This document shows positions 49,625-61,390 of a stretch of 64,000 nucleotides of DNA, in pieces (position 1 is the first letter of the stretch; each line of letters begins with the position of its first letter). This DNA is from Saururus chinensis. Lineage: Eukaryota > Streptophyta > Magnoliopsida > Piperales > Saururaceae. The notes beneath the pieces were generated by a model. That model saw only the letters and a list, made by a program, of their open reading frames with translations, was not told where the DNA came from and searched no databases. Made by a program: the position numbers and the translations under genes. The DNA is taken from the NCBI GenBank assembly GCA_035235625.1, contig CP141149.1, positions 2,265,001 to 2,329,000 on the forward strand, read 5' to 3'.

Positions 49625-52199
49625 GTGGTGTGTTTGTGGTGTATGCGTGGTCGTCGCTCCTTACTCCCCCGATTAGTACCATTTGACCCTGAGCCTGAGC
49701 GGACGTCTAGGAGAGCTGAGTTGCCCTCGACCTACATCCCTACACCCCCAAACTCTCCCACCAATTCCTCCACCCACACTACTTCTAGCCCCATAATGGC
49801 TGAACATCAATTAGTAGATGCACCACTTAAAGCTCTAAGGGAGTATTACACTCCCAATGAGTACACCTCTCCTTCATGCATTAGGTTGCCAGCGGTCGCT
49901 GCCCAAAATTATGAGATTAAGCCCAATGTCATTCAAATGCTTCCATCCTTTTATGGGCTTAGTAATGAAAACCCGTATAGGCACCTAGATGACTTCTTAG
50001 AACTATGCACAACTTTTAAGCTCTCGAATTTAACCGATGAGGCTATTAAACTTCGCCTTTTTCCTTTCACATTGAAAGATAAGGCTAAGGAATGGCTTCA
50101 CTCATTAAAGCCAAACACTATCACAACATGGGCCCAAATGCAACAAGAGTTCTTTAAAAAGTACTTCCCCATAGGTAAGACCAACCAAATGAGAAAGGCC
50201 ATAACCACTTTTGCCCAACTTCCCACTGAACAGTTCCATGAGAGTTGGGATAGACTTAAGGACCTTCTTAGGAGGTGTCCTCATCATGCTGTCCCTAAGT
50301 GGCAATTAGTGCAACGTTTTTATGAGGGTCTTACTGAACAAAACCGTCATCTTGTTGATGCAAGTTGTGGGGGTACCTTTTTGCTAAAAAATGAAAATGA
50401 GGCATGGAAACTTTTTGAGGACTTGAGTGAAAATTCTCTTCAACATGCTGCGTTGAATAGAAATGAGAGTGGATTATCTACCTTGAACAATGCCCTCTAG
50501 GGGTGGCTTGTATGAAGTCAAAAACCCATTAGACCTCTCTTCTAAAGTTGATACTTTGAGTAGGAAATTGGACCTCCTTATGACTTCAACCTATCAGCCC
50601 ACTCCCTTCACTCAAGATGCATGCACAATATGCCTTAGCCCAGCCCATACTATCATTGAGTGCCCCTCTGCCTCTCAATTTCCTGAGCTTGTCCAAGACC
50701 ATGTGAATGCTACCCAATCCTTCCCTAGGGCTGAGAACAATCCATTTTCAAACACATATAACCCTGGGTGGAGGAATCATCCTAACTTTTCTTGGCAGAC
50801 ACAAAACCAAGGGGTTATGGGTAACCAACCCCCTAGACCCCCATTCCAAGTCCCACCAGCCCATATCCACCAACCTCAAGTGCAACCTCCGTATGTCCAA
50901 CCCAATAGGAGTCCAAGTTTTGAAGAAAAGGTTTTGAGTGCCCTGCAAGGCATTCAATCTCAATCACAACTCCTCCACTCTCACACACAATCTATAGCAA
51001 AGTTAGAAGCCCAAATTGGATAACTAGCTAACGTTATTAACAAGAGAGAGATGGGGACATTGCCAAGTCAACCCCTACCAAACCCTAAAGGTCAATTTCA
51101 GGTAGAGGGAGCTCCTCCCTCGAATGAACAAGTTAATTCCATAATGACCCTTAGGAGTGGGAGGATTGTTGACAAGAGTGTTGGGGGGACACCAGTGACA
51201 AATGATAGGAGTGAGGAGTTAGAGAGGGCAGCCCCTAATGAACCTCAAGTAGAAGTTAGTACGCCACATGAGAAGGAGTTTGTATCTCCTTCCCCTTCCT
51301 CAGAGCCACAGTCTAAGACCACTTCTGAGGGATCTTATATCCCTAGGGCACCTTTTCCTCAGTGTCTTGACATGGCCCCACCATTTAGAAAGAGCACAGC
51401 TAAGATGGATGATATTCTTGAGACTTTTAAACAAGTCAAAATTAATCTCCCCCTCTTAGATGCCATTAAGCAAGTCCCTACTTATGCTAAGTTCCTTAAA
51501 GACCTATGTACTCAAAAGCCTAAATCCAAGACCCATGTGTCTAAGAAAGTCTTTCTCACCGAACAAGTTAGCTCTCTTTTAAAGTTTGACACCCCACCTA
51601 AGTATAAGGACCCTGGAGTACCCACTATTTCTTGTGTCATAGGTGATCACTCCATCCATAGAGCCCTCCTTGACCTTGGTGCGAGTGTCAATCTACTCCC
51701 TTACTCGGTGTATGAGAAACTAGGGTTAGGTGAATTACAGCCTACATCAGTTACCTTGCAGCTAGCCGACCGTTCTGTGCGTAAGCCTCGGGGAGTCATT
51801 GAGGATGTCTTAGTGAAGGTTGACCGGTTCTTTTTCCCTGTTGATTTTATTGTCTTAGATATGGAAACCGGTGCCAACTCCACATATTAGATTCCTATCA
51901 TTCTAGGTCGTCCTTTTCTTGCCACAGCTAATGCATCCATAAATTGTAGGACGGGGGTAATGGAGATGACTTTTGGGAACATGAAAGTGCACCTAAATAT
52001 TTTTGATGTGTCTAACCATTTGCCTGCACCTTCTAATGCTGAATGTTTTATGGTAGACAATTTTAGATTTGATGCTTATGATAGAGGTCCATCTTTTGTA
52101 GCATCAGCCCATAATCAAGTTATGCCTTCTAATTTTTCTACATCATCTTTTTGGAGACTTAAGAGAAGAGCCAATGCTAATATCTACCAGCCGCCCTGA
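49625..52199 (+). pseudogene. family B gag-protease region
   Basis: The gag domain is at about 49940-50460 (FKLSNLTDEAIKLRLFPFTL, AKEWLHSLKPNTITTWAQM, QRFYEGLTEQNRHLVDA). A proline/glutamine-rich linker follows, with a cysteine-containing patch (CTICLSPAHTIIECP, about 50620-50665) in the zinc-knuckle position. A TLRSGR-containing linker is at about 51150. The aspartic protease is at about 51660-51960 (LDLGASVNLLPYSVYEKLG, LQLADRSVRKPRG, VDRFFFPVDFIVLDME). Sequence after the protease resembles the post-protease part of related elements, and then the coding part ends. Broken in a few places; a recent fossil. Confidence 0.85.
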
Positions 52200-53987
52200 T
52201 ATATTTGAGAATGTTGGCAATGTCTGGCTAGAATGTTGGCAATGTCTGGCTGAAGACATTAAACTTAGCGCTTCTTGGGAGGCAACCAATGTTTTTGATA
52301 TATTTCTTTACCTTCCTTTTGTTTATTTTCTTTGCTTCATTTAGGCTTTATTTAATTATTTTCTCAGTTTTTTTTTTCTCATTATAGTTTTTCTTCTTTC
52401 ATGAGATCTAATACTTTAGGTTTGAGGGAATGCTCATCACTTATATTTATTTCTTTTCTCCAATCCTATGTACTTCACTTTCAGATTAGTGGAATAGTTA
52501 TGCTTTCAGGTGATCTCTTTCCCTCTCTTACTTATTCTTGTCATTGTAGTATTTATTTTCTTTAACATTGAGGACAATGTTCAGTTTAGGTTTGGGGGTG
52601 TAGAAATATATTTTTCTTTATTATTTTTCTTTTAGGATGTTTTAGAGTATTTTCTTTTATTTTCTTTTCTTTTAAGTGGGTTTTATTGCTTATTTTCTTT
52701 TAAAAGTATATGTCTGTTTTTAAAGAGATCAATTTCATGAAGAAAGTTCAAGTAATTAATTAAGTGATGAAAATGATTAAGTGAGTAATTTCTATTTTAT
52801 TTTCATTATCTTGGATAATTGTGCTTATATTTTTAAATCACATTTCACACACTTGAAACTTGTAGGAATATAATTTTATGATTTATTACTTGTAGTCTTA
52901 GTGGGATATCTTTAACTAAGCATATATTTTTGAAAACTTGGCAATTGAGTAATTTTTAATATTTTATGATAGATTTTTATGCTTAGCTTTTATTTAAAAA
53001 AAAATGGGATAAATGTGTATAGAAAAAAAATAAAAAAAAAAGAAAGAAAAAAAAAAGAATGAAAAAAAAAAGTTGAAAAAAAAAATGATGATGAAAAAAA
53101 AAAATTAAAAAAAAAAAGGTTTGTTTCTCTTTTTACTGAGTAACCGGACCTTGTGCCTAGGCAAGTATAAGGGATCGCGTCAAAAGGTGAAAAGTTGAGA
53201 TAAATTCTTTTATGACTTACTTGGTTCTGTAGCCTTTATAGTTCGAGTTATTAAGCCTGAGGGGTGTTTCAACACCTAGTGCCATGAGCCAACTGGATTA
53301 GGGACACTGGCCTAACGCTTGTTACATTGACTATTTAGAAAGCTTAATAGAACTAGGTATTGCACAAGTCATATTTTGAATAATATTATGCTCTTATTCC
53401 CTGAATTCAATTGAATTTGATGGCTATTACATGAGGGTTTATTATGAGGTGTTAAAGATGAAAGATTGTCATTGTTATATTTTTGAGTTAGTGAACTTTA
53501 ATGAGCTTGGTTAATGGGTCACATAAGATATGCTTGTTAATAAAGAATGAAATTGTATGACTACAAAGTTTCTACACTTTATATTTTTGAAATGTATATA
53601 TGTAGTTGCACAATTATTTCTAAGATGGGGTTATAGAATGGATTATTCCTTACTTGAAAGTGATCAGATCTTAATTATTTACTTGTTTCAAGTATTTGTG
53701 GTTGGTTCTTTTTAAAAATAGTTATGTGTTTTTAAGAGAAAATTATTTTTCAAATTTTTGTTTTCTTGTTTGTTTGTTTTATTTTTCTTAGGTTTTAATG
53801 TTTGTGGGTATCATTACTGCAAACCCTCACGAGACACAACTCGTCCAACTAGGGACACCTAGGGGTTTAAAGGCTTCTTGCATACGCTAAATGCAATCGT
53901 GATTCCCTACGAAAGTGGCTTTTATTTATTTATTTTAGATTAGTTATTTTATTTTGTTCTTGTTTTGCTCGAGGACTAGCAAAATAT
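52200..53987 (+). other. family B long 3' untranslated region
   Basis: Begins near the conserved GCGCTTCTTGGGAGGCAACC (52269-52288). A second purine-type tract GGTTTGGGGGTG is at 52589-52600. An extended A-rich run follows at 52995-53120. There is no coding signal. It is colinear with 41078-42480. Confidence 0.75.
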
Positions 53988-54002
53988 AGGTTTGGGGGTA
54001 TT
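53988..54002 (+). other. family B polypurine tract
   Basis: AGGTTTGGGGGTATT immediately before the 3' LTR start at 54003; the same tract precedes 42481 and, inverted, flanks E4's 3' LTR. Confidence 0.85.
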
Positions 54003-55423
54003 TGATAAGTATGAAATCTATATCTATTTTATACGCCTTTTTACCTTATTTGCTAGTATAGATTAGGTTAATTTAGAGTTAATTATAGTTTATTTAGATT
54101 AAGATAAATATTAGTATTTTAGTTTAATTATTAATGATTTTGTAGTTATTAGTTGTTTCGACATGTATTTAAATCAAGTTAGAATTTTAATTACATTATA
54201 CATGTCTAAAGTATGATATTTTATGTTTTGTAGGTAAAGTGCGCTTATTGAAGTACTTGGACGATGTTTGAAATACTTGAAAATAGTCTTCACATGCTTT
54301 AAAGTGATTTGGACAACTTTTCGGAGTTATAAACAAGTTAGAAATTAATATGGACACGAAGGAAAGCTTAATGAACAGAATATGAACAGTCCAAGAAAAC
54401 AGAAACACTGTAGCCGATCGATCGAGCATGCAGGGCGATCGATCGGGATAACATGAATTCAGATGAAAATACAGTGTAGCCGATCGATCGGGCATGCAGG
54501 GCGATCGATCGGCATAACGTGCAGTTTCCTTGTTTGACCCAAATTCCAATCCTTTTCATATTGGACTTCTTCCTACGGAACTTATGCCTATAAAAAGACA
54601 TATTTGGCTTAGAATTGGGGGGATTCTAGTAGATTTTAGGAGGAGAAAAAGGAAGAAGAAGATGGAAGAGAATTCAAAGCTTCTAATGGAGATTCAAGTG
54701 CTTTCTTCTACCATGGAAGGCTAGACTTTTCTTTTACTTAGGAGTTGATGAAGCTATAGATAAGTTTCAATTTATTTTCTTTTTAATTTAGATCTCAGTT
54801 GTGAATGATGACAATTGTATGATATGGATTTCCTTTTTAATGGAAGAGCTTTTAATGTTTATTCAAGTCTATGTTGATTTATTGTCTTGTAGATGATAGA
54901 TTGATATGGTTTTGATATTTGCATCGATTCTAATTTCTGTGATTTAGATGAGATGGTCATACAATAGTTTTAATGTTCAGATAATTAATGACTTGGATGA
55001 GTTATACTAAGATTAGACGGGTCATGCCTATAGCTAGTTTAGTGTAGATGATCCGTGCTATTGTCGAAGATAGTTCATGCCATGGAAGTTAATTAATGAT
55101 TCTTTTTGAAGTAATTCTAGCTTGTAGCTGAGAATACTTGTTCATGTTCACACTAGATTTAGATTAAGAGTTAAGGAATTGTTATGGTTCTATAGTGGAT
55201 TCAATTTCCTAAGTAATTTCCATCAAATTAATCTCTTATTTTAAACTAGTTGATTTTCTTATTTTGCTTAATTTAAGTTTAAGTTATTTTTAGTTTTTAA
55301 ATCAGCAAATTCCTCTTTAGATTTAGTAATAACCCATCCGTCCCTGAGGTTCGACAACCCTTAAATACTTATCCTAGTACAATTACCTTGTACACTTGCA
55401 AAGGGTTTAATTATAAACGATCA
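54003..55423 (+). repeat. family B 3' LTR
   Basis: 1421 bp. Palindromes are at 54414-54446 and 54480-54512, and the TATA box TATAAAAAG at 54589-54597. It ends ACGATCA, followed by the target duplication CCTAC. Confidence 0.92.
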
Positions 55424-56296
55424 CCTACGGGCGCTGTGAGGGTAAAGTGTCTCCGGGTAAGGGGAGGTTCTATTTTTCGTCTACGGACGCAAGAAGGGTA
55501 AAGTATTCAGAAGTTACAGAAGGTTCTGGCCGCAGTCTCCAGATCAGAAAGGGCAGACGCTCTAAGGAAACGAGCAACTCCGAACATCGCCACTTTCGAA
55601 ATTGGAGGGGAGTACGCTTTCCTGACCTTCTAGTTTAATATGCTTTATATGACTGCACATCTTGATTTATTCTGTCGTGATCTGAAATGCTCTCTGCTAT
55701 GACGTGACATACTCTGATCTGATATGACCAGTGTGGTCGGATATTATCTGATATGATCCAACAGGTTCTGTAGTGTGTTCTGCTCCGCTCTATGATAGAG
55801 TGGGATGTGTGTTTTGTTAGTATTCTTCTCACCTATGTGAGATGTGTGTTTTCTAATATATTGGCTTTCATTTAACTCTGATGACTGATAAGTTTTCCGT
55901 TGGATTCCGAACGAATCATTCAAATATAACGTATACGTATTTTATCGTATATGATTTTCTAATGTTTGGTAAATGTATTAGCCATTAGGCAGAACTACGT
56001 TCGGATCCGATCGTATTGGAATAACGTCAGAGATGGTATCCAATATGTACGTAGGCAACCAACAATAAAATAACGTTGGCCCGATCCAAATTAGTTATAA
56101 AATTAGGTTTATTATGATCTACGGACAATGGAACGTTACAGCTCCGTAGTGCGTAGATGAACGTTACGACTCTCGCACTTAGAGTCTGCAGCTCCTGGTC
56201 AGTCGGTTTTAATTTTTCGTTAATTTTCGACACTCCGATTGTGTCTTCCGATCTAACCCCCGGTCCGAGATAGGTGGTGCGGGTCGGGGTGTTACA

Positions 56297-57470
56297 CCTC
56301 TCTCTCTCGCCTCTCCTCTCTTTCCCTCCCTCTCTCTCTCCCCTCTCCTCTCCTTCCCTCCCTCTCTCTCTCTCCCCTCTCCTCTCTTTCCCTCCCTCTC
56401 TCTCCCTCCCCTCTCCTCTCTTTCCCTCTCTCCTTTTCAATACATCACCAATAGTATTTAGTTTATTTTATTTTTTTAATTTTAAAATAAACTAATTTAT
56501 AAAAAAATCTTTAAAAATTTAAAATTATATAATCTCCCTCTCCCCTCTCTCCCCTCTCCCTCTCCTCTATCTCTCCCCTCTCTCTCTCTCCCCTCTCCTC
56601 TCTTTCCCTCCCTCTCTCTCTCCCTCCCCTCTCCTCTCTTTCCCTCTCTCTTTCAATATGTCACCAATAGTATTTAGTTTATTTTATTTTTTATTTTTAA
56701 AATAAAATAATATATAAAAAAATCTTTAAAAAATTAAAATTATATAATCTCCCTCTCCCCTCCCTCTCCCCTCCCTCTCCTCTCCCTCTCCTCTATCTCT
56801 CCCCTCTCTCTACCTCCCCTCTCCTCTCTTTCCCTCCCTCTCTCTCTCTTCCCACTCCAGTCTTTCCCTCACTCTCTCTGTCTCTCCCCTCTCCTCACTT
56901 TCCCTCCCTCTCTCTCTCTCCCCTCTCCTCTCTTTCCTTCTCTATCTTTCAATACATCACCAATAGTATTTAGTTTTTTTTATTTTTTTATTTTTAAAAT
57001 AAAATAATTTATAAAAAACTTTAAAGAATTAAAATTATATAATCTCCCTCTCTCCTCTCTCTCCTTTCCCTCTCTCTCTCCCTCTCCTCTATCTCTCCCC
57101 TCTCCTCTCTTTCTCTCTCCTCTCTCTCTCTCTATCTCTCTCCGTCTCCTCTCTATCTTTCTCTCTCTCCCCCCCTCTCCTCTCTCTTCTCTCCCCTCTC
57201 TCTCCTCTCCCTTTCCTCTCTCTTCTATCCCCTCTCCATTTCCTCCCCCTCTCCTCTCTCTCTCCCCTCTCCTCTCTTACCCTCTCCTCTCTCTCTCTTG
57301 ATCTCCTCTTTCTCCTTTCTCTCTCTCCCCTCTGCTCTTATTCTCTCCTCCCTCTATTCTCTCTCCCTCTCCTCCCTCCTTCTCTCTCTCTCCTCACCCT
57401 CTCTGTTTCCATCTCACTCTTCCCTTTCTCTCTCTCTCTTCGATCTCTCTCTTCTTTCTCTCTTTTATTA
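56297..57470. repeat. CT-rich tract, right part, with higher-order repeats
   Basis: About 1.2 kb of CT-rich sequence is broken by three copies of an AT-rich spacer starting CAATACATCACCAATAGTAT (56438, 56654, 56950; spacing 216 and 296 bp). Each spacer ends AAATTATATAATCTCCCTCT. Serine/leucine/proline-rich frames here are artefacts. Confidence 0.9.
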
Positions 57471-57675
57471 TAAATTATATTTTAAAAATAATAAGAAAAT
57501 TTAAGAAATAAAATATATTATATCTAAATAGTGAAAGTTTAATCCATTATTAACACTACTTTTTATTAAAATATAATATTTATTTATTATATATACAAAT
57601 AGTGAATATTGAATAAAATATATATTATATTTATGAATTTTATTTAAAAATTATTTATTAAATAATATTAATTAA
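57471..57675. other. AT-rich spacer of the CACTA element
   Basis: Very AT-rich DNA between the CT-rich tract and the right subterminal array. Nothing else is seen. Confidence 0.6.
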
Positions 57676-58350
57676 TAAATCTATTCGTGACGCTTATAAT
57701 TAACCGTTGCTATTACAAATACTATTTACAACGCTTATTTAAAGAGGAGAAGAGGAGAAAGAGAGGAGAGGGAAAGAGGGGAGTGGAACATTAAATAATT
57801 ACAAATTTTTTAAGATTCTTTTATAAATTATTTTATTTTAAAAATAAAAAATAAAATAAATACTATTAGTGACGTATAGCATATATGTCGCTAAAAGTAC
57901 AAGTATTAGCGACGTATAGTTCTATATGTCACTAGTAATTTTATTTTTTTGTTTTAAATTAATAACTAATATCAGGACTATTAGCGACGCTTGTCCCAAA
58001 CGTCGCAAATAGTCTTGTTATTAGTGACGCCTGTAACTAGCATCGCTAATAGTTGGACTATTAGCGACGCTTGAATTAAGCATCACTAATATTTATGATT
58101 TTATCTTTTTTTAATTAAAATATATATATTTTAGCAACTTTTGTGTAAAATGTCGTTAATATTATTAGTATTAGCGACGATTTATACTAAGCGTCGCTAA
58201 GACATAACTATTAGCGATGCATAATAATATGCATCGCTAATAGTTAATTTTTTTGCGATGATTTGTATGCGTCGGAAGTATAGGTTTTTAGTGACGCTTA
58301 TAGTTATGTCGTTAATAAATACGTCGCTAATACTACATTTTGTTGTAGTG
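57676..58350. repeat. right subterminal repeats and terminus of the CACTA element
   Basis: Many TATTAGCGACGCTT / GCGTCGCTAATA pairs, including 57862-57925, 57978-58090 and 58150-58330, lead to the terminal TTGTTGTAGTG at 58340-58350. A short GA-rich patch occurs at 57740-57785. Confidence 0.85.
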
Positions 58351-59248
58351 ATACTTAAAACCATAGATGAAACATGAATAGAACTCCATTAGATTATTAG
58401 AAATAACCTTTACCCTTAGATTGAGAGCCTAGAAAGCCATTACAATAAAACTAAAAATAAAAATACAAAAGAAAAGAAGAAAAATAGGAGAAGAGAGCTC
58501 CAAAGAGGAGGGTATGATGTCTCTATCACATCCACCGCTCTATTTATAGGAGTAGAAGGGGTTGCTTTAAAGGCTTGATTGGTTGCTTCTTTGGTAATGA
58601 TTAGATTCTAAATTAATTAAATAAATCTATGATTTATTTAACAGATAAGTATCTTTGAGTCTTCCTTTAGTTATCCAATTAGCCTCATTGTCTTTCCTTA
58701 TGCGTATAACTCACAACCAATGAAAAGATTTTCCATGGGTTGGCCTTGGGTTAGTTAACTAGTTATCCCTTTGCATTCCAGATTTGACATATATATCTTC
58801 AAAATTATGAATTTTATTCAGAAATAGCGATTGTAGCGCAGACATCGTCATTCCAATGCCACTAGAATCATATCAATCTGAAATATACATGGAAAGATAT
58901 GGTCAAAATACTAAGACTGTGTCAATCTGTCCAAATTTGCTTCTTCCCAAATTTAGTTCTCCTGATGGAAATATGAAATCCAATAGGTCCAAAAGGTTGC
59001 GTTCAACCATTCCATGCATGTTTAGACCATTAGGAGCTCATTCTTCACTTTTAAATAGCTCTGGGTAGTTTGGCTTTACTTTCTATTTTACTTAGATCCT
59101 GTTGAACCCTGTTTAGACCTGTAAACACAACTACAGTCCAACTCACCTATTAAAACATAAATAGCTCAAATAAGCAATGAATTGACACCAAAGAGGCTTG
59201 CAATTTGAAATTTGAAAATATTTAATTGAACATTATTTTAGTGCATCA
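58351..59248 (-). repeat. E4 5' LTR, part beyond the CACTA insertion
   Basis: Continues the family A LTR from 44705. It matches 37458-38382 and ends ATTTTAGTGCATCA (59248), the sense-strand start TGATGCAC. Confidence 0.85.
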
Positions 59249-59524
59249 AGAATCCACCCATTTGTTTCTTGCTTCACTTGTCCTTTGCCAACTTCTTCAT
59301 ACGGTCTCTTCCAACTCGAGTAACTCTAATGCAATTTGCATAAATATTCACCCCTTTCACTCTGAAATAGCCTCCTCATGAATTAGCTCATCAAATAAAA
59401 TTTAAAAGATAATTAAACTTTCATAAGACAATATTAATATAAAATGAACAGTACAATATATAAAACAAGGATAAATAAATAGTTATATTATGTGCATATT
59501 AATAAACATATTTAAAAAAGAAAT
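59249..59524. other. unassigned flank of E4
   Basis: AT-rich. The minus strand between 59350 and 59260 encodes a short coding-looking stretch (RVTRVGRDRMKKLAKDK), not assigned to any family. It may be part of E4's insertion target. Confidence 0.25.
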
Positions 59525-60985
59525 TATTGTGTATTAGCAACTCTTTAATAGTCAAAAAATAAGAAAATGTATTTAGCAACGCTTTTGAAAGCGTCGCTAA
59601 TAACTTTCAACATTTTAAAAAAAATATTCCGCCAGAGGAGAGATGATTCGAGAGACGCCGACACGAGAGATTGGGGTGGAGGATGGTGGCAGCAACAGAA
59701 TCTCGCGAGATGTCGGATTTGGCATCAGTTGTGGGGGAGGGGGACATAGGGGAGTAAGAATTTGGCTCTAGGACACAGGGGGCCCTAGAGCCCTCCTCCC
59801 GGAGGGGTCATAGAAATAAGGGGGAAAGAGGGAGGGTGGGTGGGTTGGGGTGGGGGAGGGGGTGACCAGGGAGAGGGGGAGGAGGGGGAGCTAGATTTTG
59901 GTTGGGGCAGGGCTGGGGTGAGGGGGGAAGGGGAGGTGACCGGGAAGAGGGGGAGTAGCATTTTGGCAGGTAGCCTAAATATGGCGAGGAGCAGGATTTC
60001 GGCAGAGAGCCTGAATCCGGCAGGGAGCAGGATTCTAGTGCCCCGCCGGATTCTGGCCGACCCTTCCTCAAGTAGGACAGAGGGGAGGAGGGGGTGACCG
60101 GGGATAGCGGGAGGCAGATTCTGGCCCAAAGAGCTCCTTCCTCCCTATTGAACAGAGCAGGGGGACATAAAACTGGAGGGGCGGGCAAAAAATAGAAAAG
60201 GGGGGCTAGGGAGAGGGGATGACCAGGGAGAGTGGGAACCGGAATCCGGCATGATGAATGGGAGAGAGAGAGAGGAGAAAAGGGAGAGAGAGAGAGAGGA
60301 AACAGGAGAGAGAGAGAGAGGAAAAAAAAGGGAGAGAGAGAGGAAATAGGAGAGGGGGAGTGAGGAGAGGATGAGAGAGGGTAGAGAGAGAAGACAGGAT
60401 GAGAGAGAGGTCTGGATGAGGAAGGAAGGAGAGAGAGGACAGGATGAGAGAGGGTAGAAAGAGGAAAAATCAAAAAAATAAAATAAGCCTTTTAGCGACA
60501 CTCTACAAAGTGCATCACTATTAGGTGAAGTAGTTGCGATGATTAAGTATTAGCGTCGCAACTACTTGAACTAGTCGCGACACTCTCTAATGAGGGTTGC
60601 TAATACTCACGTTTATTAAAAGAATTATAGTATTTGCGACACTCAGTAAAGAGTGTCACAAATAGATGAAGTAGTGGAGATGCTAATACGTAAGCGTCAT
60701 ATCTACTTCAACTATTTTCTATGCTCCAAATTTATTTTAACAAATGTCATTATTAGCAATGCTTATTAGAGAGCATCCATATTAGTCTAAGTAGTTGCGA
60801 CACTTAAGTATAAGCATCACAACTACTTCAACTATTTACGATGCTTTTTATTGAGAATCACAAATAGTGTAAACATTATTTTAATAAATGTCAGTAATAG
60901 CAACGCTCATTAGAGAGCATCGCTAGTAGGATTATTTTATTTTTAATAAACATCAGTAATAGCAACACTCATTGGAAAGCATATA
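59525..60985. mobile_element. CACTA-related fragment with GC-rich and GA-rich core
   Basis: Subterminal-type repeats occur at both sides (59535-59605; 60485-60980). The core has a GC-rich block (59630-60250) and a GA-rich tract (60255-60475). The plan resembles the non-autonomous CACTA at 44706-58350. No CACTA/TAGTG termini are found, so it is a fragment. Frames of 114-221 codons across the GA-rich core are low-complexity artefacts. Confidence 0.65.
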
Positions 60986-61390
60986 TGGTTTATATATTTC
61001 ATGCTTTATGATTGCCTCATATATATGATTCCATTGGAAAAAGATATGTTGTATATCTTGCATGCTTTATGGCTGCCTCATATATGATAGTTTGATCGAA
61101 TGTATATACGTTGAATTTGATATAAATTATACACATTTGAGCATATGAGATAGAGACAAACTAGTTTTGCCACTGTATTCATTGCAAATTAATACAGTAT
61201 GTTTGAAAGACAATTTTAGAGGACTCGGCCTTATTCAATGGAGGATTATTAAGTTTATTTTTGAAAAGACATATAAGCATGGTGATCGAGTCACTGAAGC
61301 TAGACAAAGAAGGGGTAACTGTCTCATTCGAATGAGTAGTCAACCTTGCCTTTGTAATCATTGATAGTGATGCTCCCATGGCTAGTAGAA
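60986..61390. other. unassigned stretch with a diverged tandem duplication
   Basis: 60987-61047 and 61048-61108 are two diverged copies of a ~61-bp unit containing GCTTTATG(A/G)(T/C)TGCCTCATATAT. The remainder (61109-61390) has a 65-codon plus frame of unknown nature. Confidence 0.5.

Larger units (their letters stand above)
48015..55423 (+). mobile_element. family B: young Athila-like element with gag-protease only
   Basis: Both LTRs start TGATAAGTATG and end ACGATCA. The perfect 5-bp target duplication CCTAC (48010-48014, 55424-55428) sits within the solo LTR. A primer-binding site follows the 5' LTR; gag-protease is at 49625-52199; a long 3' non-coding region (about 52200-53987) and a purine tract precede the 3' LTR. 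The layout is complete at both ends but no reverse transcriptase, RNase H or integrase is recognised. The LTRs show about eight base differences by eye over some 1.3 kb, so insertion was recent (a few hundred thousand years at usual plant rates). Its coding region has a few breaks. Confidence 0.92.
46839..56296 (+). mobile_element. solo chromovirus LTR (about 2.0 kb), split by family B element
   Basis: It starts TGTAACAACCC (46839) and ends GGGGTGTTACA (56296), with target duplication CCTCT (46834-46838 and 56297-56301). That duplication lies in CT-rich DNA, so it is less specific. LTR sequence is 46839-48014 plus 55429-56296. Contents: an inverted-repeat block at 47031-47080, a GC-rich zone at 47230-47480, a TATA-like TATAAATAG near 47541, minisatellite units around 47700-48014, and more beyond the family B insertion. 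No internal coding region is present, so this is a solo LTR fossil. Confidence 0.85.
44706..58350. mobile_element. non-autonomous CACTA element inserted in E4's 5' LTR
   Basis: The left terminus is CACTACAAGAAAACTG at 44706. The right terminus is the reverse complement of CACTACAACAAAATG, ending at 58350. Subterminal TTAGCGACG-type repeats occur at both ends. The E4 LTR sequence continues at 58351, and the empty site is visible in the sister LTR near 37441-37470. Flanking triplets AAA and ATA match at two of three positions. There is no transposase. Minus the nested solo LTR it is about 4.2 kb, built of repeat arrays, a GC-rich block (44985-45760) and long CT-rich tracts. Confidence 0.85.
36950..59248 (-). 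mobile_element. E4: Athila-like family A element, minus strand, heavily nested
   Basis: The 3' LTR is 36950-38382; a purine tract (rc of AGGTTTGGGGGTATT) follows at 38383-38397. Internal region: 38383-44235, with a gag-linker/protease part at 40111-41077 and a primer-site remnant at 44212-44235. The 5' LTR is 44236-44705 continued at 58351-59248. Insertions into it are a family B piece (41078-43762) and a CACTA element (44706-58350). Without insertions it is about 6 kb and has no recognised reverse transcriptase or integrase. Flanks TCAAG and AGAAT show no convincing target duplication. It is broken and old. Confidence 0.75.

Noticed and set aside
36945-59253. Target duplication for E4 (AGACT/AGAAT when shifted by three bases)
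   Set aside because: The match appears only if the LTR edge is moved off the family's terminal motif; with the motif the flanks are TCAAG and AGAAT.
59785-60501. 114-221 codon Ser/Leu/Pro-rich frames on the minus strand
   Set aside because: Low-complexity translation of GA-rich and GC-rich repeat; overlapping frames are equally long.
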